The notes below the pieces were generated by a model that saw only the letters and a program-made list of their open reading frames with translations, was not told where the DNA came from and searched no databases. A stretch of 64,000 nucleotides of DNA. Origin: Brachionus manjavacas (taxonomy: Eukaryota > Rotifera > Eurotatoria > Ploima > Brachionidae). Both the position numbers and the translations under genes were made by a program. The stretch's first letter is position 1, and the number at the start of each line of letters is the position of its first letter. The stretch spans positions 1,121,001 to 1,185,000 of the forward strand of contig JAHQIY010000011.1 of NCBI GenBank assembly GCA_019054805.1, in the 5' to 3' direction. Of this stretch, positions 34,401 to 45,730 are shown one piece after another.

Positions 34401-35366
34401 ACAAGATTTTAATTAGGCCAAAGTTTAAGCACCTATCTTAAACTTAATAGATTTAAATTAAATAAATTACGCAAGTTGAAAATTTCTATCAACTAATTTA
34501 AGGCATCATTAGAAACCTACCATTTGGTAAAAAATTGTTTGCCATCGCATCGCCTTGTTCTGCTTTTATTCAATAAAAAAAAAGTCATTTTTGTTGGGCT
34601 CTATTAGTTAATGGACAGAATGTTAAATTTTATTTATGGTAAAATATTTTTATTTAGACGACTTAATCAGGATTCAATAAACAACTTTTTTTTTCTAAAG
34701 AGAGAAAATAAGCGAACAAGTGTGAGTGTGTGATATTTTTAATCTTTTTAGAAAATTCAAGTGGCCACAAATTGAAGCTACAAAAATATCAACTTGAAAT
34801 ATATTGCTACAAAACAGATTAAAATAAACAACTCAATCCATTAAATTAATAGACCTTATTTGCGCTTCGAATGGAATTTGGATTTTTTTCTAAGCTTTTT
34901 TTTGATTTCATATAAACAAGTCTTGTTTTTGGCCGACTATGGCTCTGTGTCCAACTATTGCTCTTTGTGGAAGCAAATGTTGTTTTCAGACATTAGTTTT
35001 TAGTCGGGCGACCAAAAAATTGCTCCAATTCATCAAATACGAAAAACAAATTTATTCACCTTTTTAAACAAATTAAAATTTAATTACAAGGAAGCAATTA
35101 GATTTATTAAGTTGCCTTTAGTAAAAAATTAGAGTTTTGTTTCCTTAGCGCTGTGCATTTGACTGGCGTAAATTGAAAACAGTTTCTTCTCCAGAACTTG
35201 TTTTAAATTGAGAGCAATCTAATTTAAAAATTTAAAGCCAGCACAGATTTTCTTGTTTGCTTAAGCTTATGTTTATTTAGATATTGTGGATATACTTGAG
35301 TATATTTCATCAGTCCTTTCAAATCAATGATTTTGATTTAAAATTTTTGTCATCGATTTACTAATC
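31452..35366. other. 3.9-kb AT-rich intergenic region
   Basis: No gene or element recognised. It includes low-complexity A/T sequence, notably an ATT/TTA microsatellite at about 33750-33800. Confidence 0.45.
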
Positions 35367-35538
35367 ATGAAAAGCGAGAATAACATTTCTCCAACTCAAC
35401 TGTCAAAGTCTTTTAAGGTAAAAGCCATTTTAATTTAAATAATTTTTTAAAGCCGGTCTTTTCAAGCTTGTGAATAGCATGTCAGATCTTGAACAAGGAA
35501 GATTCTATTCCGTGAACAAAGATGGATCTTTTGTTAAA
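35367..35538 (+). CDS. Two short coding-like exons, possibly the 5' end of the lectin 2 gene
   Basis: Exon A, 35367-35417, begins at an ATG and encodes 17 residues (MKSENNISPTQLSKSFK), with a donor GTAAAA. Exon B, 35467-35538, follows an acceptor TCTTTTCAAG and encodes 24 residues (starting LVNSMSDLEQGRFYSV). It ends at a donor GTAAAT in phase 0. The next exon must be phase 0 and downstream. The exon at 43181-43263 of lectin 2 is phase 0 and lacks a start codon, so a 7.6-kb intron could join them. This is inference. The composition (hydrophilic, Ser/Lys-rich) suits the cytoplasmic N-terminus of the lectin family (compare MSEKNIQIDSNNKENS in lectin 1). It could also be a remnant of another gene. 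Confidence 0.35.
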
Positions 35539-36483
35539 GTAAATACTCATTTTTTAACAACACCTAAAATTCTTGGTTTGCTTTATTTCAAAGAGGATTT
35601 TAGAATTTCAAAAGTTTCTTGTTATGTCATTTAATTCCAGTTAAATACTTTCTAATGTTAGAAAGAATAAATTGTGTAATTAATTTTGAAAATTTCATAG
35701 AGGAAAAGGTGTTGTGAAATTTTAGAAAAAATTAAAATTTTAAGTTGCGAAAAATAAAAAATTTGCAAAAATTTGATCTCCAATTTTGTAGTTTTCTTTT
35801 AATTTATTTTTAAATAATCAACATTTAAAAAAAGCCTTGGGTGAAAAATGTTATCTATCTCTCTCATGGATAGACGACTAGTTTTAACTTTTAAAAAAAT
35901 AGTTACTTTTTTGATCTCTCAATACTAAATGGGAATTTTATTTTGTTTGACTCTGCTCCTTTTTGTTCTTTTTGGTTATTTTAATCATTAGAATAAAAAT
36001 TGATAGGTGGTCCGAGGCGAAGCCATGCTATAGAGAGTTGGGTATGTTGTAGATTAAAGAACTATAAGTTAAAATTAAAAATTAATAATTAAATATTTTG
36101 ATTAATTTAAATCTTAAATTTAATTATCAAAAAATACAAAAAGTACTAAGAGCAGCAGGGTAAAAAAGAATAAAAATACCACCAAGGACATTAAGCGTAA
36201 AAAGAAATTTAATTTTTTTTCTATTCTCTTTACCTCTTTTTTAAGGTTAAAATTTGAAGCAAATTTCAATTAAAAATTAACCCTTTTAAAAATACAAAAC
36301 TTCATTAAAAAATTTAATAAATTATATTTTAATATATTTTATTTTATTTTTCTCATTTTTTTAAGAATTTTTTTCAAAAGAAGTTATTTCGTCTAAGTCT
36401 TTTTTAAGCAAAAAACAATGACAAGTCGGTCTTTATAATCTCTTCAAGTCTTTTTTTTTCTTATTAACTTCTAGAGGAGCATA
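35539..36483. other. AT-rich, no gene recognised
   Basis: No coding pattern or repeat family recognised. If the 35.4-kb exons belong to lectin 2, this is intron sequence. Confidence 0.35.
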
Positions 36484-36745
36484 GGGTCATAACTTTTCAA
36501 GTCGATCTTTGGCCTTTATCCTCGCTTCTCCCAATGTAATTCCCATTTCGATGAGCTCTTTCATGATTGTTGACCTTCATATTACTGCTGGTCGTTCTAC
36601 CTTGGGTCGACCTTGTCCATTGAAGTGCTCTTTTTGGTATCCTTGTTTCTTTCATTCTAAGTACATGCCCAAGCCATCGCAGTCTTTTATTCGTAATGCA
36701 TTGATGGTATTGTTCCTTTCCATACAAAAATTCCAATACAAAGTT
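36484..36745 (-). mobile_element. C-terminal fragment of a LINE (WLGHVLRM type)
   Basis: The minus strand encodes the C-terminal signature of a widespread non-LTR ORF2 type: NKRLRWLGHVLRMKETRIP, then KRALQW. A frameshift at about 36610 moves the rest to another frame, where MKELIEMGITLGEARIKAKD is readable. It ends near the stop at about 36484. It is a different LINE type from the CR1/L2 relics elsewhere in the window. Only about 260 bp remain. Confidence 0.7.
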
Positions 36746-39295
36746 TAAATCCTTAATAAAATATGGATTTTGTGCTAGAGATTTTTCAAATTTAAAATTT
36801 TTAAAAGGTGAAACAGACTTTGTTTCATTTAACAGTTCAGTTTAAACAATATTAAGGAAATGTTTATTTAAAATTGCAAAATAAAATTTAAACAATTATA
36901 ATCACTTAATTCAAAATTATTTAAAAAGGGATGACAGAATTTTGACATTTAAATGAAATGAATCTACATGTAACAAAAAAAATTCTGTCAGATTAGAGAC
37001 AAAAAAAATAAATCCCAAAATGTTGATATTGTTTTGATCATTTTATTTTCCTGTATTAATTTAAAAAAAATTTATTTATTGAATTTAATGAAACATATTT
37101 TGTTTCATGCAGAGTTGTTTAAGAGTCACAAATCTTGTCAATTAAAGCCAAGTCCAAGACCGCACTTAACTTTAATTATAATATAACAATAAATTTCCAT
37201 CGCGAATATTTTATTAGTTATTTGATCATGTATCTGACAAGATCGAATTTTGGCTTAGTTTAATTTTTTAAAAAAAATAATTACTTATTAATTCCAAGCT
37301 TATTAAAATTAAGCTAACATCGTAAAATTACGAGCGTGTAAGTTTAAGAAAAAAAAAGTTAACCGAGAAAGTTAAGCTAAAACCTCTAATTAATGGCATA
37401 GTCAGATTAAAAAATTTGATACAATTATTTTTTTTTATTTATTCAATTTTTTGTAAGTGCAAATTAATACTTTTTTTTAGCTTTAAGCCTTAAATAAAAT
37501 TCAAAGATCAAAAATTGTAAATATGAGAAACTTTTTTAAAATTTCTTTTTGAAAAATTATTCACCTTCTTTTCTATGCTTTGGGTTGCATACTTTCGATT
37601 GATTTTTTTTGTCTTCCCTTCGTAAAAACCAATTGTTGGCGTAATAATTATTATTTTATTAATATAAATACTTGGTCCAATAAAATTTTTAAACAATAAC
37701 ATAATTCCTTTTATTTAATTATTTTAAAAGTGAGAAATACCCATAGTGAGAATTAATTTAAGTTTTTCCCCAATTTTGTAAAGAATACCCTCAAAATTAA
37801 AAAACACATAAAAATAAAATTATACTTTTATATTTTGATTGACACCTAATTTTTTAAAACGACAATAGAATTTTTTGTATCTAAATTTTTGTGTTGTGTT
37901 ACAAAATCTTAAATACAACTTTCTTTGATTCCATCTATCATTAAATTAAAAAATAATTTTGAATTTAATTTAATTTAACTTTTTATTCTATTTGTTATCT
38001 ATATCGAGGGAAAGCTCCCCCAAGTATCAAAAAACTTCATAAATTAAAACTTTAATTTTTAAATGAAAAGTGTCAATAATTTTAAAAGAGATTTTTATTA
38101 AGTCTGGTGTTAATTTATTTTATTTTGAATAATTGAAGTATTTAATTTAAATGTCGTCCATCTCAATGACCCTTTAAATTGCAAAAAATTCAAAATCTTC
38201 TAGTTGAGTCCCTAAAACCTCAAAAAACTCTTAGTAAATTGTAAAAGAGTTATTATGTCAAATTGCTTGAAGTTTTTTTCAGTTTATATTGTCAATACGA
38301 GTGTATTTAAATAATAATAAAATTAGCTAAATAAGTATCGCTTCTTTTTCATTCTTTCTCTCTAAATGAAATTGACTCCAATCTTTTAAGTCAATTTTTT
38401 TTGCAATTCTTGATGTCAAAAAAACTTAAGGCTCTAAACTTTTTTAACAAAATTTATCTTTTAAAAACTGTATAAATCTTATCACTTTTTACTTAATCTT
38501 TTAAATTTTAAATTTATTTCAAAATTTACAATATTTTACATAAAATAATCCATAATTTATTTTAATAAATAATTTTATTTAAAAAAATAAAAAGAATGGT
38601 GAGATTAATTCGAAAATTCAAGTGTATAGTGCGGTGAATAAGGATATTAACCCTTTTATTTGGATCCAAATTAGCAACAAAAATAATATTTAATTTGATA
38701 ATCAGAAAATGATGAATAAAATTTGCTACTTCTTTTGTTTTTTCCAAAAATTTTTAATACAAAAATTATATCTATTCTATAAAATATAATTTAATATAAT
38801 TTATTATATTAAATAAATTTATATTAAATAAATAATATTAAATATATTTAATATTATTTTATAATTGATTTAATGATTCTAAAAATTCAGGTAAAATTTC
38901 GGCCTACAAAGATTCAATTTATTAGCCAATGCCAAAATATTCAAGTTAAATTTTTTATTTTTTTCCAAATATTTAATCAATTAGATTGATATTATTAATT
39001 ATTAAATACTTAAATGTTGCAAACGTAAGTATTGATCTCTTTATCACAAAGCTTTTCACTAGTTCTTTTTAAAATATTTTTTGCATCAATTCTTTTTTAA
39101 AAAAAGCTTAAAAATAAAAAAGTAGAATGTAGTTTAAACAAAATTTAGATCTTTAATGCTCTTTATTGCAAAAGATGGGTACCTTTACCAAAGTTCATTC
39201 CATTACGTCAATCATCCAATTGACTTTAGAGTAGTTTGAATTTCTAGAATAATTTTCAAAGAAAATTTTAGTTTAATTTAGACTGAGCTTCAATT
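36746..39295. other. 2.5-kb AT-rich region with a MITE end
   Basis: No gene recognised. 37112-37172 is a partial left end of the MITE family described at 6029 (GAGTTGTTTAAGAGTCACAA). 38760-38870 is TA-rich low complexity. Confidence 0.45.
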
Positions 39296-40850
39296 AAATA
39301 GTAGTAGTAGTAGTAGTAGTAGATAACTGCGTGGATCTTATCCACAAAGCTGAGAACGCCTGAGCGTTTTATTTTCAGCTATAGCAGTCCTATACATTTT
39401 CTTAAAATTATATATAAAATATTAATATAATATTTTTTTTTTTTTCTAAATTAGTTTAAATTAGTTTTGACTCGTTCGATTCCAGCCATTTGTCTAGCTT
39501 TGCTTTAAACGAGTTGACCGATTTCGCTACGACTATGTCATTAGGTAATTTATTCCACCACTTGCTTGTTCTGTTTGTGAAAAAGTTAAGTCTAGTACTG
39601 ACTGATGAACAAAAATCGTTTCTCTCTCTCGCGTTGAAGCTTTGGGATCTCACTCTCTTACTGTTGCCTCTTGTAGACGATGAAGGCCCTTGTAGTAGTA
39701 AGCTATCTCTAGGCAAAGGTTTATTTAGTAAGTTAAGGGCATCGACTTGGTTAAAAAATTTGTAGAATTGAATGAGATCACCTCGTTTTCTTCTTAGCTC
39801 GAGAGTTGTTAGTTTCATGTTCTTCAATCTTTCGTCGTAGTTTAAGTTGAAGTGCTTGGCGGGGATTCTCGTGGCTCTTTGTTGAACTTTTTCGAGTAGC
39901 ATGATCTCGGCCGTGTTGGGAGGGGACCAGGCTGACACTGCAAACTCAAAGTGGGGTCTTACGAAAATTTTGATTAAATAAGACCAAAGCTCGCAGTCTC
40001 GGCTTTCAAAGGTGTTTTTGAGCACTCCGAGAACCCGAGATGCTTTATTGACACAGATTTGAGTGTGCTCTTTCCATTTAAGATCAGGCTGAACTTGAAT
40101 TCCAAGATCTCGTTCCGACTCGCTCAGTTCTAAAGCAGTAATTTTGCCCTTAAAATCCATGTTGTATGTTTGTTCAACCTTTTCGACCACTTGAGAATTG
40201 CCAAAGTGAATGAGCTTGCATTTTTTACAGTTAAGTTCCATACACCAAGTTTCACACCATTTTGTTACATTATCAATATCTTGTTGAAGGATTAAACGGT
40301 TTTCGTTGGTCAGCACATCAGCTATAATTTTTCAGTCGTCTGCGTACATTTTGAAGAGATTTCGGACAACGCTTGGTAAGTCATTAATGAAAATGATGAA
40401 AATAATCGGGCCTAAGACAGAGCCCTGGGGAACACCACTGGTCACTTCAGTCCAGTTTGACTGATTATTGCCCAGTACAACTCGTTGTTTTCGCTCATTG
40501 AGAAAATTCTCAATCCATTCCAAGTATTTGCCACGTATGCCATATGCTTGAAGCTTATGTATTAGCCTTTTATGAGGAACTTTATCAAATGCTTTGGCAA
40601 AGTCTAAGTATACCACTAGCGGCTCAGATTCCACTACTGTGGTCTGGTTCTTGTTTTTTGGGCTGATACGATACGTAGATTTAACAAATACGTGTCTATT
40701 TAGGGCTATGAGAATTTTTTCAAATTCTTCTTCGTCTTGCTTTTTTCTTTCTGCGACCGTTTCTTTTTTTGAGTTTGGGATACCGACTACAATAATATTT
40801 TTCGACTTTTTTTCAGTTAAAACTTCGTTGTTTTTCACTGATTTTACGGC
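39296..40850 (-). mobile_element. Internally deleted LINE: ORF1 start fused in frame to the RT palm
   Basis: On the minus strand, a frame from 40838 down to 39456 is broken by a single stop. It begins with ORF1-like sequence (KSKNIIVVGIPNSKKETVAE, FEKILIALNRHVF). It continues in frame into RT: VVYLDFAKAFDKVPHKRL, SGVPQGSVLGPIIF, MYADD, then TGA, then KIIADVLTN. After that come ERDLGIQVQPDLKW, RPHFEFAVSAW, QQRATRIPAKHF, RRKRGDLIQFYKF and NFFTNRTSKWWNKLPNDI. The end is LESNESKLI. The endonuclease and N-terminal RT were deleted. The 3' region contains a CGCTCAGGCG hairpin (about 39355-39370) and a (CTA)n tail seen as TAG repeats at 39300-39322. Except for the stop after the catalytic DD, the remaining frame is intact, so it is a young copy. 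Confidence 0.8.
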
Positions 40851-43180
40851 GGCGTTGTACAGGATAATATCTTTATTTATTTATATTTTAATTTACAGCT
40901 GTCTTTTTAAAAGGATTAGGTCAATTTCGATAAAAATTCATTTAATGAAAAATATTAAAATTAACTTTAATATATTTTATAATTTAAATTCAGCGCAAAG
41001 AAACCACGCTCAGATAATTATTCACTATTTTCTGTTTAGTCCTTGACGAAATTTCTTACTCTAATACAAAAATATTGACTGTCTGATGTTGAATTAAAAA
41101 AATTTTTTCTTTTATTGAAGATAGAAATCAAGAAAGAAACATAAAAATTTTAATATTTTTTTTTTAATTTTTCAATAAAAATTTTTACTGATAGAAAGGA
41201 TTTTTCCAGAGTCAGATTTTTTAATTCGTTTATCGCATTTGGCAATGCATTAATGGGGTCCTCAAGATATTAAAGTAACCATACTCAAAAATTTATGTAT
41301 TTTTTAACTTTACTAATACTATTAACAATTTTTTTAAATCAAAAATAGTATTAAACAATTATGTCATTTCTCTTTGAAACTTTTAGGCGCCTTATTTCTT
41401 AAAATAATTATCATATGAATAAAATAGTTATATAAACTGAATCACCTCTCCTAACTTTAAATCGACTTATTTTTTTTAGACAATTAATAAAAAATTTATC
41501 TCTAAATAAAAGCTAAATAAGAAAAAAATATTTTTTCCGACAAAATTGCACCCAACTAATCACCACATCATCAGCAGAGTTTGACAGCTGATGCAACTTT
41601 GAATGTTGCCCCACTGACAGAACCAATTTTAGACATTAAGAAAAAAAATTATTTAACTATTTTTAAACTTTGTTCTGTTCTTTTGTGCTGAACTTGACAA
41701 AACCAAAAATTTTAAATAAAAATATGATTAGTAAAATACTTAAGTTAAAAATTTTATTAAAATTGTAAAAAACCCTTTTTAAACAGCCAATTTAGTAGTA
41801 GTATTTATAACTATTTTACCATTTTTTGGTCAAAATAAAATTTTAGTGTAATTCATAAAATCTCATTTAAATAAAACTACTCTGAAAACACAATGTCTCT
41901 CAATTGTCTTTAGTAGGTACCGCTCTTTTAAAGATTGAGTTTCAAACATTTTTCTAAATCTCTTGGTCCACACAATGTTTTTTAGCATTAAAGATCTAAA
42001 TTTTGTTTAAACTTAATTCTCCTTTTTTAATTTTTTAAGTTTTATTTAAAAAATTTAAATTTTATAATTTTAACATCAAGTTAACCTTTTTCTTTTTTTT
42101 GGAAAAGTGCTTTTCTTGCTGAAAGGAGAGATAACGATCTCCAAGCAACTGGGCTATTTGTAAATAAATAAATAAATCTTAATTTTGATGTTTGATACCA
42201 AATTTTTCCTAATTTTATCTTAATAATTTTTTTTATGTAAGCAAAAATTTAGTATTATTTTTCTCTATTATTTGAAAAAAATACCACGGTCTACCCGGTA
42301 GTGTTATCAATGGATAACCAAGGCTTTTTGGCAGGTTAGGTTGTAAAACTGATAATTAAGATGGTTTTCATCAAAAATTTTGAATAAAAATATTCCTTTT
42401 GATTACAGAATTTCTAGTCTCATTATTTTTGTAACACAAAATTCATTAAAATGTTTAATTAAATTTAAATTCATTTGATTTTAATATACTTTAAAATAAA
42501 ATAAATTTAAATTTTTTTTTTGGTTATATAATTTTGATGTCGAATTGCATGAAATGGCAAATTGATGTTTGTGATTAAATTTTCATGGTCATACTCAAAA
42601 ATTATCTTTAAAAAAAGGTTTTTAGGGTACTCTTGTTTTTAAATTTTACTACAAAGCAAATATTTAAAGTAAACATTCAATATTCAGCTGAATTTTTTTA
42701 TATCTGCAAATATCTTAAAAAATCTTATGTTATGCACAATACAAGGGTATGGTTTTAACATGGTTTGCTACACATAAAAATGTATCTCTGGATAAAAAAA
42801 ATTTTTTTGGTAATTTTTGATCAATTAAAACTTTATTTTGGCCATGAAATTTATTTAATAAAAAAAATCTTTTTTTTAATTTTGTTAATCTTTTTTAATT
42901 TTGATAAATTCATTGAAATTGATAGCATAAATATTATAAAATCAATTTAACAAAAAATTTTATAACAAAAATTATAGCATCATTAAAAATTAAATTAAAC
43001 TAAAGTAATTTCTGATAACATTGCTGGTGATAACCAATATGATAGCATAACCGGTCAAAGTGCCTTGGATGACAAGAATTGTTATCCATCGATAGCACCA
43101 ACGTATAGACTTCAAAACTATTCTTCAAAGAAAAAATATTTTTTAATTATTTTTTTAATTTTAAAGCTTTTTTTTTAAAG
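40851..43180. other. AT-rich region with a LINE tail
   Basis: No gene recognised. About 42110-42178 looks like the 3' end of a plus-strand LINE: a short hairpin-forming piece (GGAGAGATAACGATCTCC) followed by AAATAAATAAATAAAT. The stretch 43030-43125 is locally GC-richer and open in one frame but has no donor or recognised product. Confidence 0.45.
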
Positions 43181-45354
43181 AAAAATGACGGAATTGAATC
43201 GGTACCATCTAAAGACTTGGTCGAATCACCGGCTCTAGTTAAACAAAATCGTTTTCAAAAAATGTAACTAAAACTAAAAAAATTAAAAAAAAAAATCATT
43301 TAATTTTTTTTCTAAATGCATTTAGAATGAGTGTTGTGTTCTCTTCTTACGGCTTGTTTATAATTCTCGTCTTGATTATTATTTTAGGCATCCTTTTGGG
43401 TCTAATACCGGTATTTCTAAACAACACTAAACAAACAAATATTTTAGTCAGTGACAATAGCAATTCTACAATAATCGACAAAATTTTGAACTCCACCGAC
43501 TCAATTACTCAAACATTAAGCAAACTGGAGCCAACTGTTCCTATTACAACCACTTTGCAGACAATACCATTTGAGCCGACATCCCAGCCTCAACCGGCCA
43601 CCAGTCTTCTTGCCACAACTGAACACGAAGACACCTCGACACAAACAACACTGGTCCCAAGCACTCTGAGCACAGAAGACGCCACAACAGAAGAAACAAT
43701 CATTACCACCGAAAAGCTCTGCGAAATAGACCCTGATCCCGAGTCCATAATTCCCATCGACTACAACTCCAACGATTGTCCCACTCAGTCAATCTACAGC
43801 CCAAAATTTATAAGCCTAACAAACTCCTACAACTTCGAGTATCCCATCAACCAAATTATAGTCTGTCCTGGCTCTAAGCTCGAGCTCAAATGCCCATCCA
43901 GCCAACTTCTTCATGTTTTCTCGGCCTATTACGGCATCCAGCCCGACACCAATACATTCAGCTGCAGCAAAAAGTCCAGTCTGCACGAAATCTGCTATTT
44001 TGATTTGACTTTTAGTAATTTGACCACTATTTGTGAAAAAAAAACTTCATGTGAAATCACAGTAAATGTGGGCAGTTTTGGCGATCCGTGCATAAACTCA
44101 AAAAACAAACAACTATTTGTTCAATACCAGTGTTTGGACACCATCAACTATGACTTGGTCAGCACTTGTGATCTGAACAAAAACAAGAGCTCAATATGTC
44201 CGGACAAAAATGGTGCCCAGCACGAAATCATGATATGTGATTCGAAGCCTTTTTCCATCGAGTGTCCAAATGGTCACTTGATCAGCATTTTGTGCGCCTT
44301 CTACGGACTTGATCCGAATCTGAGGTGCCCAGGCACATTTTACTACGGTGCTCCCAGCGCTTGCTACTCAAAACAGTCCTACGATCTGGTCATCGAAAAC
44401 TGTCACGGAAAACAAAACTGCACTTTTAGGGACGAGACCGGCACTAAGTACGACATTGGCTTCACTGAAGTATGTCCTGGTTTCCAGAACATACTGCTAA
44501 TTCAATGGGAATGTGTCTCAAATGAACAAACAACACCACAACCACACACTACATTGACTACACTGCCTACATGCTCAACTAGGCCTTTCGTTAACGCGAG
44601 CTGTGACTCGACCCACTCGCCATATGTGCCCCAGCCACTCACCAACTCAACCCTAACCTACTTTTCCTACCCCATCTACCAGCAAATTGTTTGCCAAGGC
44701 TCTACCCTGGTCCTAGTCTGTCCATCAGACTTGGTCATTCACATTTACTCGGCATACTTTGGCATACAGGAACCCACTAGGTCCGCTTTTTGCATGTCCA
44801 GTCCCTTCATGGAAAATCCGTACATGTTCTACATCCCACAAAGCTTTGACATTATAAAGAATACATGCGAATACAAGACTAAATGTGTACTCAGGGCCTA
44901 TGCAGTTACAATGGGAGGCATAGAGCTAAATTCAGCGTATAGCAAACAGTTAGTGGTGCAGTACCAGTGTGTCAATCCGACTGTGCTAGCTGAGCAGATA
45001 AACCAGTGTCCAAGCAAAAATCAAATACCAGAAATTTGTGCCAAAGTGGAAGAAAATGCAGAAGTCTACGAACAAACAATATGTGATGGCAGTGCGATGA
45101 GTTTAAGCTGTGGATCAAAGAGAATTAGTGTGGTATGTGCGTTTTATGGTGTGCATCCGTCGCTGACCAGCTGTGGGGTGCCCGATCTTCCTGCCAAGCC
45201 AGTGTGCTATTTTAACAGTTCGTACACAACCGTGAAAAATGAGTGCGATGGACGCACTAGTTGTTCCTACAATGCCATCGGATCTAATGTATTTTTTGAC
45301 GATCCGTGTACTGGATTTAAGAAAGCTTTGTTTATTCAATGGAAGTGTACTTGA
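43181..45354 (+). CDS. Type II membrane protein with four SUEL/Gal-lectin domains (lectin 2)
   Basis: The main exon 43326-45354 encodes a TM helix (YGLFIILVLIIILGILLGLI), a Ser/Thr/Pro-rich stalk, and four lectin domains. Domain landmarks are IIVCPGSKLELKCP/AYYGIQPD, IECPNGHLISILCAFYGLDP, IVCQGSTLVLVCP/AYFGIQEP and SVVCAFYGVHPS. Each ends with a DPC/QYQC or IQWKC-type motif. A preceding exon, 43181-43263 (starting KNDGIESVPSKDLVES), joins in frame through a 62-bp GT/AG intron. It has no start codon, so upstream exons are needed. The pair at 35367-35538 is the best candidate. A start at the Met at 43327 is the fallback. The coding sequence is richer in C-ending codons than its paralogs. Positions 44479-44784 are identical to lectin 3. 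Confidence 0.82.
44479..44784 (+). repeat. 306-bp tract identical to lectin 3 (49809-50114)
   Basis: I compared the two stretches in register (offset 5330) and found no difference from GGTTTCCAGAACATACTG to the GTCC before position 44785. Immediately outside, sequences differ at many positions. The tract covers the end of domain 2, the Thr-rich linker and the first part of domain 3. Confidence 0.9.
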
Positions 45355-45730
45355 GCACAATTTTTTTTTTACCTAAAGATTATTATTGACAACGATTTTT
45401 TGTGTAATTTTTTTTTTTTAAATAAATTATTTAAAGCCGTATATTTGTTTTCGTGTTGTGCGACTGGTTTTAATGGCCGTAAAGGTAACCTAATATTCTA
45501 TTGATAGTCTCCTGGTTGCTAAAGCAATTCTCATAGTTGATAAATATTTGTGCTGAAATTGAGAGGTTTTGGATTTTTTTTGAATTCTGCTAATTTGTTA
45601 CAAAATAGGCGGAATGAATTAGGCCGAAAAAAAACCGATGGAATCAATTTTTTATTTTTTTTTTTCTCAAATTAACCAGTCTAGTTATTTATTTTTTGGC
45701 TCTATTTGTATTTGAATTTTTTTTTAGAAA
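45355..45730. other. Intergenic between lectins 2 and 3
   Basis: Holds the 3' end of lectin 2 (AATAAA at about 45420) and the 5' flank of lectin 3. 45450-45560 is a GC-richer patch of unknown nature. Confidence 0.4.

Noticed and set aside
42290-43110. Similar inverted patches (GTTATCAATGGATAACC near 42305 and its near reverse complement near 43085) suggesting a MITE
   Set aside because: Similarity covers only about 20-25 bp and breaks down quickly; not enough to support an element.
43030-43125. Open, GC-richer stretch that could be another lectin 2 exon
   Set aside because: No GT donor is found in a suitable phase before the next exon and no similarity to the paralogs was seen.
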